Shown here one piece after another: positions 33,132 through 41,046 of a stretch of DNA of 64,000 nucleotides (position 1 is its first letter; each line of letters opens with the position of its first letter). The notes below the pieces were generated by a model, which saw nothing but the letters and a program-made list of their open reading frames with translations, had not been told where the DNA came from and searched no databases. A program made the position numbers and the translations under genes. The DNA comes from Streptomyces musisoli (lineage in GTDB: Bacteria; Actinomycetota; Actinomycetes; Streptomycetales; Streptomycetaceae). Location of the stretch: the NCBI RefSeq assembly GCF_016741855.1, contig NZ_JAERRH010000005.1, positions 310,001 through 374,000 on the forward strand, read 5' to 3'.

Positions 33132-36100
33132 GTGGCCGACCGTCTCATCGTCCGTGGCGCGCGCGAGCACAACCTGAAGAATGTCTCGCTCGACCTGCCT
33201 CGTGACTCGCTCATCGTCTTCACGGGCCTGTCCGGGTCGGGCAAGTCCTCCCTGGCCTTCGACACGATCTTCGCGGAGGGCCAGCGCCGTTACGTGGAGT
33301 CGCTCTCCTCGTACGCCCGGCAGTTCCTCGGCCAGATGGACAAGCCCGACGTCGACTTCATCGAGGGTCTCTCCCCGGCGGTCTCCATCGACCAGAAGTC
33401 GACCTCGCGCAACCCGCGCTCGACGGTCGGCACGATCACCGAGGTCTACGACTACCTGCGTCTGCTCTTCGCGCGCATCGGCAAGCCGCACTGCCCCGAG
33501 TGCGACCGCCCGATCTCGCGCCAGTCGCCGCAGGCCATCGTGGACAAGGTCCTGGAACTGCCGGAGGGGAGCCGCTTCCAGGTGCTGTCCCCGCTGGTGC
33601 GCGAGCGCAAGGGCGAGTTCGTCGACCTCTTCGCCGACCTGCAGACCAAGGGCTACTCCCGCGCGCGCGTGGACGGGCAGACCGTCCAGCTGTCCGAGCC
33701 GCCGACCCTGAAGAAGCAGGAGAAGCACACCATCGAGGTGGTCGTGGACCGCCTCACGGTGAAGGACTCCGCCAAGCGACGCCTCACGGACTCCGTGGAG
33801 ACCGCCCTCGGCCTGTCGGGCGGCATGGTCGTGCTCGACTTCGTGGACCTCCCCGAGGACGATCCCGAGCGCGAGCGCATGTACTCGGAGCACCTGTACT
33901 GCCCGTACGACGACCTGTCCTTCGAGGAGCTGGAGCCCCGTTCCTTCTCCTTCAACTCGCCCTTCGGCGCCTGTCCCGAGTGCACCGGCATCGGCACGCG
34001 CATGGAGGTCGATGCGGAGCTGATCGTCCCCGACCCGGACAAGTCCCTGGACGAGGGCGCCATCCACCCCTGGTCGCACGGGCACACCAAGGACTACTTC
34101 GGCCGTCTGATCGGCGCCCTCGCGGACGCGCTCGGCTTCCGCACCGACATCCCCTTCGCGGGGCTGCCCCAGCGCGCCAAGAAGGCACTGCTCTACGGCC
34201 ACAAGACGCAGATCGAGGTCCGCTACCGCAACCGGTACGGCCGCGAACGCGTGTACACCACGCCCTTCGAAGGCGCGGTGCCCTTCGTCAAGCGCCGGCA
34301 CAGCGAGGCCGAGAGCGACGCCAGCCGCGAGCGCTTCGAGGGCTACATGCGCGAGGTGCCCTGCCCCTCCTGCGAGGGCACGCGTCTGAAGCCGATCGTC
34401 CTCGCGGTCACGATCATGGAGAAGTCCATCGCCGAGGTCTCCGCGATGTCGATCAGCGACTGCGCGGACTTCCTGGGCGAGCTGAAGCTGACCGCCCGCG
34501 ACAAGAAGATCGCCGAGCGGGTCCTGAAGGAGGTCAACGAGCGGCTGCGCTTCCTGGTCGACGTCGGCCTGGACTACCTCTCGCTCAACCGCGCGGCCGG
34601 CACTCTCTCCGGCGGCGAGGCTCAGCGCATCCGTCTGGCCACCCAGATCGGCTCCGGTCTCGTCGGCGTCCTGTACGTCCTGGACGAGCCGTCCATCGGT
34701 CTGCACCAGCGGGACAACCACCGACTGATCGAGACCCTGGTGCGCCTGCGCGACATGGGCAACACGCTCATCGTCGTGGAGCACGACGAGGACACGATCA
34801 AGGTCGCCGACTGGATCGTGGACATCGGCCCCGGGGCCGGCGAGCACGGCGGCAAGGTCGTCCACAGCGGTTCCGTGAAGGAACTGCTCGACAACGCAGA
34901 GTCGCAGACCGGCGCGTACCTCTCGGGGCGCAAGTCGATCCCGCTCCCGGACATACGGCGTCCGCGCGACCTGTCCCGGCAGCTCACCGTGCACGGCGCC
35001 CGCGAGAACAACCTCCAGGACATCGACGTGTCCTTCCCGCTGGGTGTGTTCACGGCCGTCACCGGCGTCTCCGGGTCCGGTAAGTCGACCCTGGTCAACG
35101 ACATCCTGTACACGCATCTCGCCCGTGAGCTGAACGGCGCGCGGAGCGTCCCCGGCCGGCACACGCGCGTCGACGGCGACGACCTGGTCGACAAGGTCGT
35201 GCACGTCGACCAGTCACCGATCGGCCGTACCCCGCGGTCCAACCCGGCGACGTACACCGGTGTCTTCGACCACATCCGCAAGCTGTTCGCCGAGACCACC
35301 GAGGCGAAGGTGCGGGGCTACCTGCCCGGCCGCTTCTCCTTCAACGTCAAGGGCGGCCGCTGCGAGAACTGCGCGGGCGACGGCACCATCAAGATCGAGA
35401 TGAACTTCCTCCCGGACGTCTACGTCCCGTGCGAGGTCTGCCACGGCGCCCGGTACAACCGGGAGACCCTGGAGGTCCACTACAAGGGCAAGTCCATCGC
35501 CGAGGTGCTGAACATGCCGATCGAGGAGGCCATGCACTTCTTCGAGGCGGTCCCGGCGATCTCGCGGCACCTGAAGACGCTGAACGACGTCGGTCTCGGT
35601 TACGTCCGCCTCGGCCAGTCCGCCACCACCCTCTCCGGTGGTGAGGCGCAGCGCGTCAAGCTCGCCAGCGAGCTGCAGAAGCGGTCCACCGGACGCACGG
35701 TCTACGTCCTGGACGAGCCGACCACCGGTCTGCACTTCGAGGACATCAGCAAGCTGCTCAAGGTGCTCGGCGGGCTTGTCGACAAGGGCAACACGGTCAT
35801 CGTCATCGAGCACAACCTCGATGTGATCAAGACCGCCGACTGGATCGTCGACATGGGCCCGGAAGGCGGCGCCGGCGGTGGCCTGGTGGTCGCCGAGGGC
35901 ACGCCGGAGGAGGTCGCCGGGGTGCCGGCGAGCCACACCGGCAAGTTCCTGCGGGAGATCCTCGGCGCCGACCGCATCAGCGACGCCGAGCCGGTGAAGG
36001 CACCGCGCGGTGGCACGACCCGGAAGACGGCCGCGGCCAAGTCCCCGACGAAGAAGACGGTGACGGCCAAGGCCAACAACACCGCGACCAAGAAGGCCGC

Positions 36101-36158
36101 CACGGCCGCGAAGAAGGCGACGCCCGCGAAGAAGACCACGCGGACCCGCACGGCCTGA
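33132..36158 (+). CDS. uvrA: Excinuclease ABC subunit A
   Basis: 1008 residues, longer than the 940 of E. coli. It has two ABC ATPase modules with Walker A motifs GLSGSGKSSL (about 32-41) and GVSGSGKSTL (about 646), two LSGGEAQR signatures, and several zinc-binding cysteine sets (HCPECDRPI, CPECTGIG, CPSCEGTRLK, CENCAGDGT and CEVCHGARYN). UvrA scans DNA with UvrB and recognises distortions. GTG 33132 gives the family start ADRLIVRGAREHNLKNVSLD. The last 55 residues form a Lys/Ala/Thr-rich tail (KKTVTAKANNTATKKAATAA). A tandem array starts at the stop codon. Confidence 0.98.
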   Translation: MADRLIVRGAREHNLKNVSLDLPRDSLIVFTGLSGSGKSSLAFDTIFAEGQRRYVESLSSYARQFLGQMDKPDVDFIEGLSPAVSIDQKSTSRNPRSTVGTITEVYDYLRLLFARIGKPHCPECDRPISRQSPQAIVDKVLELPEGSRFQVLSPLVRERKGEFVDLFADLQTKGYSRARVDGQTVQLSEPPTLKKQEKHTIEVVVDRLTVKDSAKRRLTDSVETALGLSGGMVVLDFVDLPEDDPERERMYSEHLYCPYDDLSFEELEPRSFSFNSPFGACPECTGIGTRMEVDAELIVPDPDKSLDEGAIHPWSHGHTKDYFGRLIGALADALGFRTDIPFAGLPQRAKKALLYGHKTQIEVRYRNRYGRERVYTTPFEGAVPFVKRRHSEAESDASRERFEGYMREVPCPSCEGTRLKPIVLAVTIMEKSIAEVSAMSISDCADFLGELKLTARDKKIAERVLKEVNERLRFLVDVGLDYLSLNRAAGTLSGGEAQRIRLATQIGSGLVGVLYVLDEPSIGLHQRDNHRLIETLVRLRDMGNTLIVVEHDEDTIKVADWIVDIGPGAGEHGGKVVHSGSVKELLDNAESQTGAYLSGRKSIPLPDIRRPRDLSRQLTVHGARENNLQDIDVSFPLGVFTAVTGVSGSGKSTLVNDILYTHLARELNGARSVPGRHTRVDGDDLVDKVVHVDQSPIGRTPRSNPATYTGVFDHIRKLFAETTEAKVRGYLPGRFSFNVKGGRCENCAGDGTIKIEMNFLPDVYVPCEVCHGARYNRETLEVHYKGKSIAEVLNMPIEEAMHFFEAVPAISRHLKTLNDVGLGYVRLGQSATTLSGGEAQRVKLASELQKRSTGRTVYVLDEPTTGLHFEDISKLLKVLGGLVDKGNTVIVIEHNLDVIKTADWIVDMGPEGGAGGGLVVAEGTPEEVAGVPASHTGKFLREILGADRISDAEPVKAPRGGTTRKTAAAKSPTKKTVTAKANNTATKKAATAAKKATPAKKTTRTRTA

Positions 36159-36275
36159 GCCGGTCGGCGCCCGGCCTGAGCCAGTTCGCGCACGGCCCGG
36201 GACGGCCGGCGCCCGGCCCGAGAGGGACGGAGCACGGCCTTCAGCCGGTCGGCGCGTGGCCCGAGGCTTGCGTGC
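36150..36275. repeat. 21-bp tandem array starting at the uvrA stop codon
   Basis: Units of 21-22 bp at 36150-36170 (acggcctgagccggtcggcg...), 36171-36191, 36192-36212, 36213-36233, 36234-36255, with a decayed sixth copy. The TGA of uvrA (36156-36158) sits inside the first unit, and the second unit repeats the TGA. Confidence 0.85.
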
Positions 36276-36495
36276 GGCCGCTGCGCCGGTCGGCCCGGAG
36301 GGCGGTGAGAACGACCGCCGTCCTCCGCCGTCCGCCCTCCGCCTGACACCACATCAAGATTTCGGCGCCCCGCGGGAACTCCCCGCGGGGCGCCGCTCGT
36401 TCCACCATCAGCCGATCCGGTCCAGCGGTCCGACAGGTCCCCGCACACCGCAGGCCCGGCCGTACCTTGTCAACAGCACAGGGAAGCCAGACCGT
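36159..36495. other. Convergent uvrA / sugar kinase intergenic region
   Basis: No gene. It contains the 21-bp tandem array up to about 36275, then a strong terminator at 36364-36394. The remainder is unremarkable high-G+C sequence. Confidence 0.7.
36364..36394. terminator. Strong hairpin terminator between convergent uvrA and sugar kinase genes
   Basis: Perfect 13-bp stem GGCGCCCCGCGGG / CCCGCGGGGCGCC with a five-base loop. Being symmetrical between convergent genes, it can serve both strands. No T-tract follows, as is usual in Streptomyces. Confidence 0.8.
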
Positions 36496-37416
36496 TCACA
36501 GCCCCGCCGGCTCACCCAGCTCCGCCGCGTAGGGCGGCTCCGCCCCCGCCCGCGAACAGGTGACCGCCGCCGCCCGTGCCGCGAAGCGCAGCAGCCGTGT
36601 CCAGCCCTCCGTCCCGAGGGCGGCGAGTGCTTCCGGAGACAGCGCGTCCCCTGCGGCCAGCCCGTGCAGCAAGGCCGCGTTCACGGTGTCACCGGCGCCG
36701 ATGGTGTCCACGACATCGACCTTCTCACCCGGCACGGAATGCTCCCCGCCGTCCCGGGTGAACACGGTCAGACCGTCGCCGCCCCGCGTGACCACCACGG
36801 CCGCCGGTCCCGCGGCCAGCCAGTCGCGGGGGGTGCCGCCGAGCCACGCGGCATCCTCCGCGGACAGCTTCAGCAGCGTCACCGAGGGCAGCCAGCTCCG
36901 GAACCGCTCCCGATAGGCGTCCGCGTCCGGGATAAGTCCCGCCCGGACATTGGGGTCGAGCGCGGTGAACAACCCCTGCCCGGCAGCGGTACGCATCAGC
37001 TCCTCATAGGCGCTCGCCCCCGGTTCCAGGACGAGCGAGCAGGTACCGAAGGACACCGCGCGCGTACCGGCGGGGAGCGCGGCGGGCGCGGTGAACAGGC
37101 GGTCGGCGGTGCCGTCGACATAGAAGGAGTAGGCGGCCGAGCCGGCGGCGTCGACCGTGGCCACGGCGAGAGTCGTCGGCTCCGGCCCCCGCTGCACGCC
37201 GGACACGTCGACCCCGGCCCGCCGCAGCCCGTCGAGCAGGGCCTCACCGAAGGCGTCGTCCGACGTCCGGGAGCAGAAGGCGGTGGGGGAGCCGAGCCTG
37301 CCGAGGGCCACGGCGGTGTTGTACGGGCCGCCGCCGAGCGCCGGCTTCAGGTCCGCCAGGGCACCCGGGCCCTGCGGTACCAGGTCGATCAGTGCCTCAC
37401 CGGCGACGACGATCAC
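36496..37416 (-). CDS. PfkB-family sugar kinase (fructokinase-like)
   Basis: 306 residues. It begins VIVVAGEALIDLVPQGPG, the typical fructokinase start, and has GGGPYNTAVALGRLG (first PfkB signature) and VDTIGAGDTVNAALLHGL (second, with the catalytic Asp). It would phosphorylate a sugar such as fructose with ATP. GTG 37416 overlaps the TGA of the upstream lacI-type gene (GTGA), so the repressor and kinase form a coupled operon. No transporter or other sugar enzyme is adjacent. Confidence 0.9.
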   Translation of the reverse strand: MIVVAGEALIDLVPQGPGALADLKPALGGGPYNTAVALGRLGSPTAFCSRTSDDAFGEALLDGLRRAGVDVSGVQRGPEPTTLAVATVDAAGSAAYSFYVDGTADRLFTAPAALPAGTRAVSFGTCSLVLEPGASAYEELMRTAAGQGLFTALDPNVRAGLIPDADAYRERFRSWLPSVTLLKLSAEDAAWLGGTPRDWLAAGPAAVVVTRGGDGLTVFTRDGGEHSVPGEKVDVVDTIGAGDTVNAALLHGLAAGDALSPEALAALGTEGWTRLLRFAARAAAVTCSRAGAEPPYAAELGEPAGL

Positions 37417-38540
37417 GAGACGGTTCCCTTCTCGGACAGCGTGGATGATGCGGGGCTCCCGGCCCCTTCGGCGCGGCCCGGCTCCTCCGGGCAGCCGCAG
37501 GACGTCCGGTGGACGAACGTGCAGGGCAGCCGGACCGTCCGGGCGGGCCGGTCCGGCTCGGCCAGCCGGTCCAGGAGCAACCGGACGGCTTGAGCGCCCA
37601 GCTCCCGGCTGGGCTGGGCGATGGCGGTAAGCCGGGGCGAGAACAGGTCGGCCCAGGCGAAGTCGTCGAAGCAGCACAGGGCGAGGTCGTCCGGTACGGA
37701 CCGGCCCTGCCGGCGCAGCGCGCGCAGGGCGCCGATGGTCATCGCGTTGTTGGCGGTGACGAATGCCGTGGGCGGATCGGGCAGGCCGAGCAGTGCGGCC
37801 GTGGCCCGCTCGGCGCCCTCCGACTCGGAGTTGCCGGAGACGAGCAGGCGGGCGTCGTACTCCAGACCGGCGGCGGCGAGGCCGTCACGGTATCCCCGGA
37901 CACGTTCACCGGTGGTGCTGAGGCCGGGCAGGCCGGCGATCAGCCCGATCCGGCGGTGCCTCCGCCCGGCGAGGTGGGTGACGAGCCGGGCCGTCGGGGC
38001 GGCGCTCTCGGCACAGACCTGGTCGAAGCGCGGCGCGCCCGATACCGCGGCGGCCCCCGTGTCGGCTGGCGGGAGGTCCTCCGCCGTGCCCGTGTCGATG
38101 AGCCGGTCGAGGAAGACCGTCGGCACCCCATGGCGGCGCAGGTAGCCGACGAGGTCGTGCGGGTCCGCGGACGGGGCGATGATCATGCCGTCCACCCGGC
38201 GTTCGTGGAGGAGCTGCACCACCTTGCGCTCGTGCCGGGGATCGTCGTGCGGATCCGCGATGAGCAGGCTGTAGCCGGCTTCCAGGGCGGCGGTCTCGAC
38301 GCCCTGGAGGATCTCCGTGAAGTACGGGTTGCTGATGGCCGAGACCGCGAGCCCGATGGAGCGGGTGCGTGAGGTCACCAGGGAGCGGGCCAGGGTGTTG
38401 GGGGTGTAGCCGAGGGCGTCGATGGCGTCGAGCACGGCCTGACGGGTGTGCGGGAGTACCGGGCGGGTGCCGTTGAGGACGTGGGAGACGGTCGCCACGG
38501 AGACTCCGGCACTACGGGCGACATCCGCCATGGTGGCCAT
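37413..38540 (-). CDS. LacI-family transcriptional regulator
   Basis: 375 residues. The N-terminal HTH and hinge helix are clear: MADVARSAGVSVATVSHVLN then LGYTPNTLARSLVTSRTRSI. The ligand-binding domain has GLAVSAISNPYFTEILQGVE, RVDGMIIAPS and PTAFVTANNAMTIGALRALR. The likely ligand is a sugar or sugar phosphate, given the coupled PfkB kinase. ATG 38540 is used (ATG 38531 also possible). The perfect palindrome at 38771-38796 is its likely operator, about 230 bp upstream, with a 20-bp tandem repeat in between. Confidence 0.93.
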   Translation of the reverse strand: MATMADVARSAGVSVATVSHVLNGTRPVLPHTRQAVLDAIDALGYTPNTLARSLVTSRTRSIGLAVSAISNPYFTEILQGVETAALEAGYSLLIADPHDDPRHERKVVQLLHERRVDGMIIAPSADPHDLVGYLRRHGVPTVFLDRLIDTGTAEDLPPADTGAAAVSGAPRFDQVCAESAAPTARLVTHLAGRRHRRIGLIAGLPGLSTTGERVRGYRDGLAAAGLEYDARLLVSGNSESEGAERATAALLGLPDPPTAFVTANNAMTIGALRALRRQGRSVPDDLALCCFDDFAWADLFSPRLTAIAQPSRELGAQAVRLLLDRLAEPDRPARTVRLPCTFVHRTSCGCPEEPGRAEGAGSPASSTLSEKGTVS

Positions 38541-39031
38541 CGTGTCCCCTTCCCTGGGCCGACGGGCGGGCCCCTCTGCTGACGGGCCGGTCCCTGGGTT
38601 GACGAGCCGGTCCCTGGGTTGACGAGCCGGCCCCCAAGCCGACGGGTCGACGCGGAGGAGACCCGCCGCGACCGCCGATCCGCCCGATTCGGCCAGGCGC
38701 TCGTTCCCGGGCGACCAGTCCTGGGCCACGGCTGCCTTCCGGCCGGACGCTATCCCATGACCCCGCCCCGCGTAAACGCTTGCGCAAGCGTTTACGTCGA
38801 CCGGACCGCCACCTCGGGCCTCCCGTTCACCCCAGGGGTCCCGGAGCCGGCTTCGGCGCCACCCCAGGACGCCACGCGCCTCCGCCCGCGCGGCCCCCGC
38901 CGCCGCTCGGTCAGGACTCGTGCGGTACCCGGGGCTTTCGGTCGGCACCGCCCCGTCCCGCCCCGCCCCGAGACCGGTTCCTCTGTCCCGGTATCGTCGC
39001 TCCGCACACCCCTTGACCAGTGGAGTCCCAG
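38541..39031. repeat. Divergent lacI / Rieske intergenic region with 20-bp tandem repeats
   Basis: Units of 20 bp lie at 38561-38580, 38581-38600, 38601-38620 and 38621-38640, consensus gacgagccggtccctgggtt, with decayed edges. The 26-bp palindrome follows at 38771. The right part (38800-39031) precedes the Rieske gene; a possible -10-like TATCGT near 38993 is weak. No gene is seen. Confidence 0.7.
38771..38796. promoter_or_regulatory. 26-bp perfect palindrome, probable LacI-family operator
   Basis: Left half CGTAAACGCTTGC is followed directly by its exact complement GCAAGCGTTTACG. The central CG and the AAACGCTT core are typical of LacI/GalR operators. It lies in the divergent region about 230 bp from the lacI-type start and 235 bp from the Rieske start. 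Confidence 0.85.
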
Positions 39032-39454
39032 ATGCCCACCCGCCCCTGCGCGAGCCGCCGTACCGTCCTTCGAGGGGCCGCCGCGGCCCCGGTCGCCGGG
39101 CTCGGCCTGGCCGCATGCGCGGCCCCGGACGGGAGCGCCGCGGCCGCGCCGACCGCGCCCGTCGAACTCGGCGAGGAGACCGAGGTCGCGAAGGGCGGGG
39201 CGCAGCTCTACCGGGATCACAACGTGGTCGTCAGCCGTGACCAGGACGGCACGCTGAAGGCGTACAGCACGATCTGCACGCACGCCGGGTGCCCGATCAA
39301 CAAGCTGGAGGGGACGACCCTGATCTGCCCCTGCCACGGCAGCCGGTTCGACGCGGTGACGGGCAAGGTGGTCCAGGAACCGGCCACCGAGCCCCTGACC
39401 GAGCTGTCGGTGAAGGCCGCGAACGGCAGGATCGTCGCCGGTCCGGCTGACTGA
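39032..39454 (+). CDS. Tat-exported Rieske [2Fe-2S] lipoprotein
   Basis: 140 residues. The N-terminus has a twin-arginine signal (ASRRTVLRGAAAAPVAGLGL) ending in a lipobox LAAC, so the folded protein is exported by Tat and lipid-anchored outside. The Rieske motifs are CTHAGCPI (C-x-H) and CPCHGSRFD (C-x-x-H), with the two cysteines and two histidines that bind the cluster. It is a single small Rieske domain without a partner oxygenase or cytochrome nearby; the role may be electron transfer at the cell surface. ATG 39032 is preferred over the in-frame start at 39020. Confidence 0.93.
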   Translation: MPTRPCASRRTVLRGAAAAPVAGLGLAACAAPDGSAAAAPTAPVELGEETEVAKGGAQLYRDHNVVVSRDQDGTLKAYSTICTHAGCPINKLEGTTLICPCHGSRFDAVTGKVVQEPATEPLTELSVKAANGRIVAGPAD

Positions 39455-39533
39455 CCGGGAGAACCACACGACCCGGCGGCCGCGCCGGACGCGCCCGTCG
39501 AACGCGCTCAGCGGGCCGGCAGCGGCATTCCGC

Positions 39534-40481
39534 TCACTCCCAGTCCCAGGCGATCCCCACGATGCCCGGCCGGATCCGCGGCTCGACCAGATGGGCACAG
39601 TGGTGGGGGCCGGTCACGGACAGATCCTGCCGGCCGCTGCGCGGGGCCGCCGTCGAGTGCTGCGCGAAACGGTGGCAGCGCACGGGCAGCGCGGCCGTGT
39701 CGAAACGCACCTGGAGCGCGTACTGGCCGCCGGGGAAGCCGAAGCGGCGGAGACACTCGCGGGACGTCCCCGCGGTGCCGTCCTCGATGCCGTACCGGAA
39801 GAGGAAGGTGTCGCCGGAACGCAGCCGGGTGCCGAAGAGCAGCTCGGCCACCAGGACGCCGGTGTCCTGGTCCCAGCGCAGGCGGCCGGTGCGGCAGTTC
39901 TCCAGGGCGTGCACGGTGATGCGGCGCGGGTCGCAGCCCGGGTCCCCGTGGTGGACGGCGACGAAGCGGTCGACGCCGTCGCGGTGGGCCCGCACGATGT
40001 GGTGGGCCTCGCGGCTCGACAGTTCGCGCCGGGCACCGATCCGGACGCATTCGTGGTGCCCCAGGGTGTGCATCCCGCCGTCCAGGGACCAGCCGAGATC
40101 GGTGGTGAGGCGGTCCAGAACGTCGGAGGCCTCGATCAGGGAGCGGTAGGAGCGGCCCGCCGGGCGGCCGGCCGTCGTCCGTCCGTCGGCCTCCGCGAGC
40201 AGCCGGATCAGCGACTCGTCCGGCAGCTGGAGGATCTCCTCCAGTGCCCGTACGGCGCGCAGCGACTCGGGGCGCTGCGGGCGGCGGGCGCCCTGCTGCC
40301 AGTAACTCAGGCTGGTGACACCCACCTTGACCCCATGGCGCGACAGATGGTGCTGCACGCGCTGGAGCGGCAGTCCGCGTGCGGCGATCGCGGCGCGCAG
40401 CGCCACGTGGAAGGGGCCGCCCCGCAGGGCCGTGTCCAGTTCCGCGGTGGGGACGTCCGCGTGCTCTGTGGCATGCCGCAT
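39534..40481 (-). CDS. XRE-like transcriptional regulator, Streptomyces type
   Basis: 315 residues. An N-terminal helix-turn-helix is seen in LPLQRVQHHLSRHGVKVGVT followed by SLSYWQQGARRPQRPESLRA, then a helical segment (ALEEILQLPDESLIRLLAEA). The larger C-terminal part is a conserved but unassigned domain with GMHTLGHHECVRIGARRELS, HGDPGCDPRRITVHALENCR and a WDWE ending. No ligand or target is known. It is convergent with the Rieske gene (79 bases). It belongs to a family I recognise only as conserved in Streptomyces. Confidence 0.72.
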   Translation of the reverse strand: MRHATEHADVPTAELDTALRGGPFHVALRAAIAARGLPLQRVQHHLSRHGVKVGVTSLSYWQQGARRPQRPESLRAVRALEEILQLPDESLIRLLAEADGRTTAGRPAGRSYRSLIEASDVLDRLTTDLGWSLDGGMHTLGHHECVRIGARRELSSREAHHIVRAHRDGVDRFVAVHHGDPGCDPRRITVHALENCRTGRLRWDQDTGVLVAELLFGTRLRSGDTFLFRYGIEDGTAGTSRECLRRFGFPGGQYALQVRFDTAALPVRCHRFAQHSTAAPRSGRQDLSVTGPHHCAHLVEPRIRPGIVGIAWDWE

Positions 40482-41046
40482 GCCGGGAGGCCTTTCTGTG
40501 AGGTGTCGCTACGGCTGGTCAGACCGCCTGTGCGGGTATGCGAGACCACCCCCGTGGGCGCTGCGGACACCCGTGGCCGGGCACGCCGCGCCCGCACACA
40601 TCGTGTGCACGGCCCCGAGTTCCCCCGCATTGAAGCGTGTTGACCAGAACCCGACAACACCTCGTGCCCGGTCGGTCCGGCCGACTGGCCGGACCCAGCC
40701 GTTCGACGGCCGGTGGACGGGGCCGGCGCGGGCCGCCGGGTGCCTCATCCTGGGCCGCGCGGCGAGACGGCGGCAGTCGGTGTGTCCCCGGCATGGCCGG
40801 AACCCTGCCGCCGGACGTGCCCGGGCGTCCCGGACAGCCGGGGCAGCGGACCGGGGGGAGGGCGGGCCGGTGGACCGGGAGGGGCGCACGGCCGGACCCG
40901 CGGGAAGCGCGCCGTCGGCCCCGGCGCGCCGTCGGCCCCGGTACGCGGTCGGCCCTGGTACGCCGTCGGCCCCGGCGCCGCCGTCCGGTGCGGGCGTTGT
41001 CCACAGGCCCGACGCGGTGTCGGTGCTCGCCAGTAGGGTGTGAGAC
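40482..41046. repeat. Upstream region of uvrC with a 17-bp tandem repeat
   Basis: No convincing gene in about 565 bases. Four 17-bp units (gcgcgccgtcggccccg and variants) lie at 40907-40923, 40924-40940, 40941-40957 and 40958-40974. The promoter of uvrC follows at 41017. The left end contains the promoter region of the XRE-like gene on the minus strand. Confidence 0.7.
41017..41039 (+). promoter_or_regulatory. PafBC-type DNA-damage promoter of uvrC
   Basis: GTGTCGGTG (one mismatch to TTGTCRGTG), 8 bases, TAGGGT (41034-41039). The uvrC ATG at 41047 is seven bases after the -10, so the message is probably leaderless, as predicted for uvrB and ogt. Confidence 0.78.
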
